This document shows, piece after piece, positions 5,265-7,188 of a stretch of 7,188 nucleotides of DNA. The number at the start of each line of letters is the position of its first letter. Position 1 is the stretch's first letter. Source of the stretch: an uncultured Clostridia bacterium (GTDB lineage: Bacteria > Bacillota > Clostridia > TANB77 > CAG-508); the NCBI GenBank assembly GCA_944390615.1, contig CALXRJ010000071.1, positions 1 through 7,188 on the forward strand. The letters are read 5' to 3'. The position numbers and the translations under genes were made by a program. Below the pieces are notes generated by a model. The model saw only the letters and a list, made by a program, of their open reading frames with translations, searched no databases and was not told the origin of the DNA.

Positions 5265-6764
5265 ATGAAAAAAATAGGAGTATTTAAATCAATCAGAACA
5301 AAATTATTTTTATCACTTTGTATTATAGTGATAGCGATTATCATATCTTTAATCCTTTTAAATAACTTTGTATTAAGGCAATTTTATGAGTATAACAAAG
5401 AAAAACAATTAAAAAATGTATATACCATTATTAATGACTATTATAATAGTAATATCAATGAAAAAAATTTAGCAGATGAATTAGACAAGATAGCAATTAA
5501 AAACAATTTTGATATTTTAATAAGAAGTGACCAAGATGTTAGTGTATATAGTTCCAATAAAGATTTTTATTCAACCATAGGTGATATGATTGTCTCTATT
5601 TTACGAGAGGGCAAAAATCAAACCGATATTTTACAGCAAACAGATAAATATACGATTAGTAAATATGTCGATAGCAAAACCAATATAAGTTATATCATGT
5701 TACTAGCTACTTTGGACAATTCTTATAATCTTTATATTAAAATGCCAGTTAACTCAATTGAAGAAAGTGTAAAAATTTCCAATGAATTTTTATCGATTAT
5801 TGCTATATTTGTCATTATAATAGGAGGTACAGTTTTATCCATTGTATCGAGAAGATTTAGTGAGCCAATTGTAGAATTAAACGAAATTGCTAAAAATATG
5901 TCCAATTTAGATTTTAGCCGAAAATATAAGCCTTCTAATGCCAATGATGAGATCGATATGTTAGGAAATAGTATTAATACTTTATCCAATAAACTAGAAA
6001 AAACCATTAATCAATTACGAAATACCAATGTAGAGCTAGAAAAAGACATTGAAGAAAAATCACAAATTGATGAAATGAGAAAAAGCTTTATATCTGATGT
6101 ATCCCATGAATTAAAAACACCAATTGCTTTAATCCAAGGCTATAGTGAAGGACTTATTGAAAATGTTAATTCTGATGAAGAATCCAGAAAATTCTATGCA
6201 GAGGTTATTTTAGATGAAGCAACGAAAATGGATGCATTAGTAAAACGATTGTTGGAATTGATGAAACTGGAATATGGAAAGATGAAATTTAATAATAAAG
6301 AATTTAATATTGTAGAACTAGAAAATGAAATCTTAAGAAAATCTCAAGTTATGATGGAAAAAGAAAATGTAAAACTAGAAAATAATGTACAAGGTGAAAT
6401 TAAAGTTTATGCAGATGATTTCTATATTGACCAGGTTTTAACAAATTATCTTACCAATGCGATTAAATATTCGATTGAGATTAATGGAGAAAAAAGAGTT
6501 AGAATTGAAAATGAGGTATTACCAGATAAAAATAAAGTAAGAATTAAAATTTTTAATACTTTTGAACAGTTTTCAGAAGAGGAGATGGTTCGTATTTGGA
6601 ACCGATTTTATAAAGCAGATGAATCTAGAAACCGTGATAAAGGTGGAAGCGGAATTGGTTTGTCTTTGGTAAGAGCTATTATGAATAATTATGGAAATAG
6701 CTATGGTGTGAAAAATGTGGCTGGTGGTGTTGAGTTTTATTTTGAGTTGGATTTGGCAAGTTAG
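5265..6764 (+). CDS. Membrane sensor histidine kinase (HAMP, HisKA, HATPase_c), partner of the upstream regulator
   Basis: This is a two-component sensor that autophosphorylates on histidine and passes phosphate to the adjacent regulator. The ATG at 5265 is preferred (499 residues) because GAGGG (5252-5256) lies about eight bases upstream; an in-frame GTG at 5250 would add five residues but has only the hairpin T-run before it. Counting from this ATG: TM1 is about 10-34, an extracytoplasmic domain of about 135 residues (35-172) has no recognised ligand fold, and TM2 is about 176-195. A HAMP linker (about 196-250, with EPIVELNEIAKNM) and a coiled segment (250-272) follow. The H-box SDVSHELKTPIALIQGYSEG has H281. 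The N-box QVLTNYLTNAIKYS has N398. FYKADESRN and the G2 box GGSGIGLSLV (460-469) are present. The usual DxGxG G1 box is replaced by FNTFEQFSEEE; degenerate forms occur in some Bacillota kinases, so activity is still likely. A VanS-like or other specific name is not supported. Confidence 0.94.
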   Translation: MKKIGVFKSIRTKLFLSLCIIVIAIIISLILLNNFVLRQFYEYNKEKQLKNVYTIINDYYNSNINEKNLADELDKIAIKNNFDILIRSDQDVSVYSSNKDFYSTIGDMIVSILREGKNQTDILQQTDKYTISKYVDSKTNISYIMLLATLDNSYNLYIKMPVNSIEESVKISNEFLSIIAIFVIIIGGTVLSIVSRRFSEPIVELNEIAKNMSNLDFSRKYKPSNANDEIDMLGNSINTLSNKLEKTINQLRNTNVELEKDIEEKSQIDEMRKSFISDVSHELKTPIALIQGYSEGLIENVNSDEESRKFYAEVILDEATKMDALVKRLLELMKLEYGKMKFNNKEFNIVELENEILRKSQVMMEKENVKLENNVQGEIKVYADDFYIDQVLTNYLTNAIKYSIEINGEKRVRIENEVLPDKNKVRIKIFNTFEQFSEEEMVRIWNRFYKADESRNRDKGGSGIGLSLVRAIMNNYGNSYGVKNVAGGVEFYFELDLAS

Positions 6765-6860
6765 GGTTAAAAATTGCTGAAAGTTTGGCTTTTGGCTTGT
6801 ATTACATATAAATCTTGACAGAATTATTTGTAATATATTTCAAACAAATAGGAGAAGGAA

Positions 6861-7035
6861 ATGAAGAAAGATAAGGTTGAAATTTTCGATATAGTAAATT
6901 AAAAAAGATGAGATTATAGGAAAAATAAAAGAGGAACAACAAATTACTGTAAAACCATCACGGTTTGTAACATTCGCCTTAAAAATGTATAAATTTCAAT
7001 TCACTTTTTATTTAAAAAAATCTCTAAAAATGTGA
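6861..7035 (+). pseudogene. Possible decayed or frameshifted small ORF of unknown function
   Basis: AGGAGAAGGA (6850-6859) directly precedes an ATG at 6861, a good though tightly spaced initiation site. The frame encodes only 13 residues (MKKDKVEIFDIVN) and stops at 6900-6902. The +1 frame then stays open from 6898 to the TGA at 7033-7035, encoding KKDEIIGKIKEEQQITVKPS followed by RFVTFALKMYKFQFTFYLKK and SLKM. Joined, they would make about 57 residues. No family is recognised; the start vaguely recalls the first strand of some Nudix proteins, but that is too little to name it. It may be a gene remnant, a leader peptide or chance. Confidence 0.25.
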
Positions 7036-7068
7036 AAAAAACACATTGAAAACTTTCTAAAAATGTGA
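7023..7068. repeat. Two 13-bp direct repeats with an internal inverted repeat
   Basis: TCTAAAAATGTGA occurs at 7023-7035 and 7056-7068, 33 bp apart, which is close to three helical turns. AATGTG (7029-7034) and CACATT (7042-7047) also form an inverted repeat around seven A bases. The second direct repeat lies inside the spacer of the promoter for the next gene, a place where a bound protein would affect transcription. Confidence 0.6.
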
Positions 7069-7074
7069 TAAACT
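7046..7074 (+). promoter_or_regulatory. Candidate promoter for the gene starting at 7094
   Basis: TTGAAA (7046-7051, five of six to TTGACA) and TAAACT (7069-7074, four of six to TATAAT) have the ideal 17-bp spacer, and the spacer ends in TGA, which gives an extended -10 (TGn). Transcription would begin about at the Shine-Dalgarno AGGAGG (7081-7086), leaving a very short leader. The fit is reasonable but the -10 is imperfect. Confidence 0.45.
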
Positions 7075-7093
7075 TCTATTAGGAGGCAAAAAT

Positions 7094-7188
7094 ATGGAAA
7101 GATTAAAAAGAAAAATTGATAAATACCTTATTGAATGGAAAAATGATCCCAACAAATTACCATTAATAATAAAAGGGGCAAGGCAAAT
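7094..7188 (+). CDS. Start of a probable AAA-family (DUF4143-type) ATPase, cut by the window edge
   Basis: The ATG at 7094 follows AGGAGG (7081-7086) with seven bases between. Thirty-one codons are visible: the N-terminus is a basic helix (MERLKRKIDKYLIEWKND) followed by LPLIIKGARQ at the cut. In the AAA/DUF4143 ATPase family common in gut Bacillota and Bacteroidota, a start of the type 'LxxWKxxxxxxPLxxKGARQ' leads straight into the Walker A motif (GARQVGKT), and the visible part fits that well up to GARQ. The P-loop lysine and everything after it are outside the window, so both the assignment and intactness are inferences. Family members have loosely defined roles and are often present in several copies per genome. 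Confidence 0.7.
   Translation, partial: MERLKRKIDKYLIEWKNDPNKLPLIIKGARQ

Larger units (their letters stand above)
6765..7093 (+). other. Gene-poor gap of 329 bases between the kinase and the next gene
   Basis: No full-length gene was found here on either strand. The gap holds a 7-bp tandem repeat TTTGGCT (6784-6797), a weak possible promoter TTGGCT-N16-TATAAA (6785-6812), a short ORF with a good Shine-Dalgarno and a possible out-of-frame continuation (6861-7035), and 13-bp direct repeats overlapping the promoter of the next gene. No clear intrinsic terminator for the kinase gene was found. Confidence 0.6.

Noticed and set aside
6815..6820. Perfect -35 TTGACA after the kinase gene
   Set aside because: At 16-18 bp spacing the -10 position reads about TTTCAA; TAATAT and TATATT are only 10 and 13 bp away, too close for a standard promoter.
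7018..7071. Possible TGA read-through in the pattern SLKM-stop-KKHIENFLKM-stop
   Set aside because: The repeated LKM-stop comes directly from the 13-bp DNA repeat, and a TAA follows at once; there is no sign of recoding.
1..7188. CRISPR arrays, tRNA or rRNA genes, insertion sequences, toxin-antitoxin or prophage genes
   Set aside because: None of the expected repeat spacing, clover-leaf, transposase or terminal inverted repeat signatures was seen when reading the window.

Overview
The window is a stretch of low-GC, AT-rich bacterial chromosome. The strong AGGAGG-type ribosome binding sites, the AGA/TTA/GAA-rich codon use, the dnaG-rpoD gene pair and the family types point to a Bacillota (Firmicutes) genome, most likely a Clostridia-like lineage. 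That placement is inference from style and gene order, not a database match. All recognisable genes lie on the + strand.

Layout. Positions 1-166 hold no gene, only an AT-rich leader with a small perfect palindrome. Next comes dnaG (DNA primase), which is split by a single-base +1 frameshift at about 1419-1427: the zinc-binding and polymerase part is in one frame (167-1438) and the helicase-binding part in the next (from 1425 to 1955). A 68-base leader with a strong but badly placed Shine-Dalgarno and a 10-bp tandem duplication precedes rpoD (primary sigma factor, 2024-3214). A hairpin terminator follows rpoD. Then come an MscS-family mechanosensitive channel (3315-4376), a probable promoter with AATTCAT repeats, an OmpR-family response regulator (4522-5199), a perfect 11-bp terminator or attenuator hairpin (5210-5240), and the partner sensor histidine kinase (5265-6764). 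A 329-base gene-poor gap (6765-7093) carries a possible decayed small ORF, direct repeats and a promoter. It ends at the first 31 codons of a gene whose N-terminus resembles AAA/DUF4143-type ATPases (7094 to the window edge).

How the genes work together. dnaG and rpoD are the core of the classic macromolecular-synthesis operon, supplying replication priming and housekeeping transcription initiation. The channel is a separate unit that relieves osmotic pressure. The response regulator and kinase form a membrane-sensing two-component pair whose stimulus cannot be told from sequence.

Most of the window is ordinary housekeeping DNA. The strongest second-look item is the dnaG frameshift: both halves are intact, the shift lies at TTT-CGG, and CGG appears as an in-frame codon nowhere else in the genes here. 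This fits either a one-base homopolymer indel (error or mutation) or +1 slippage at a starved codon. No novel defence, mobile or biosynthetic system is visible.
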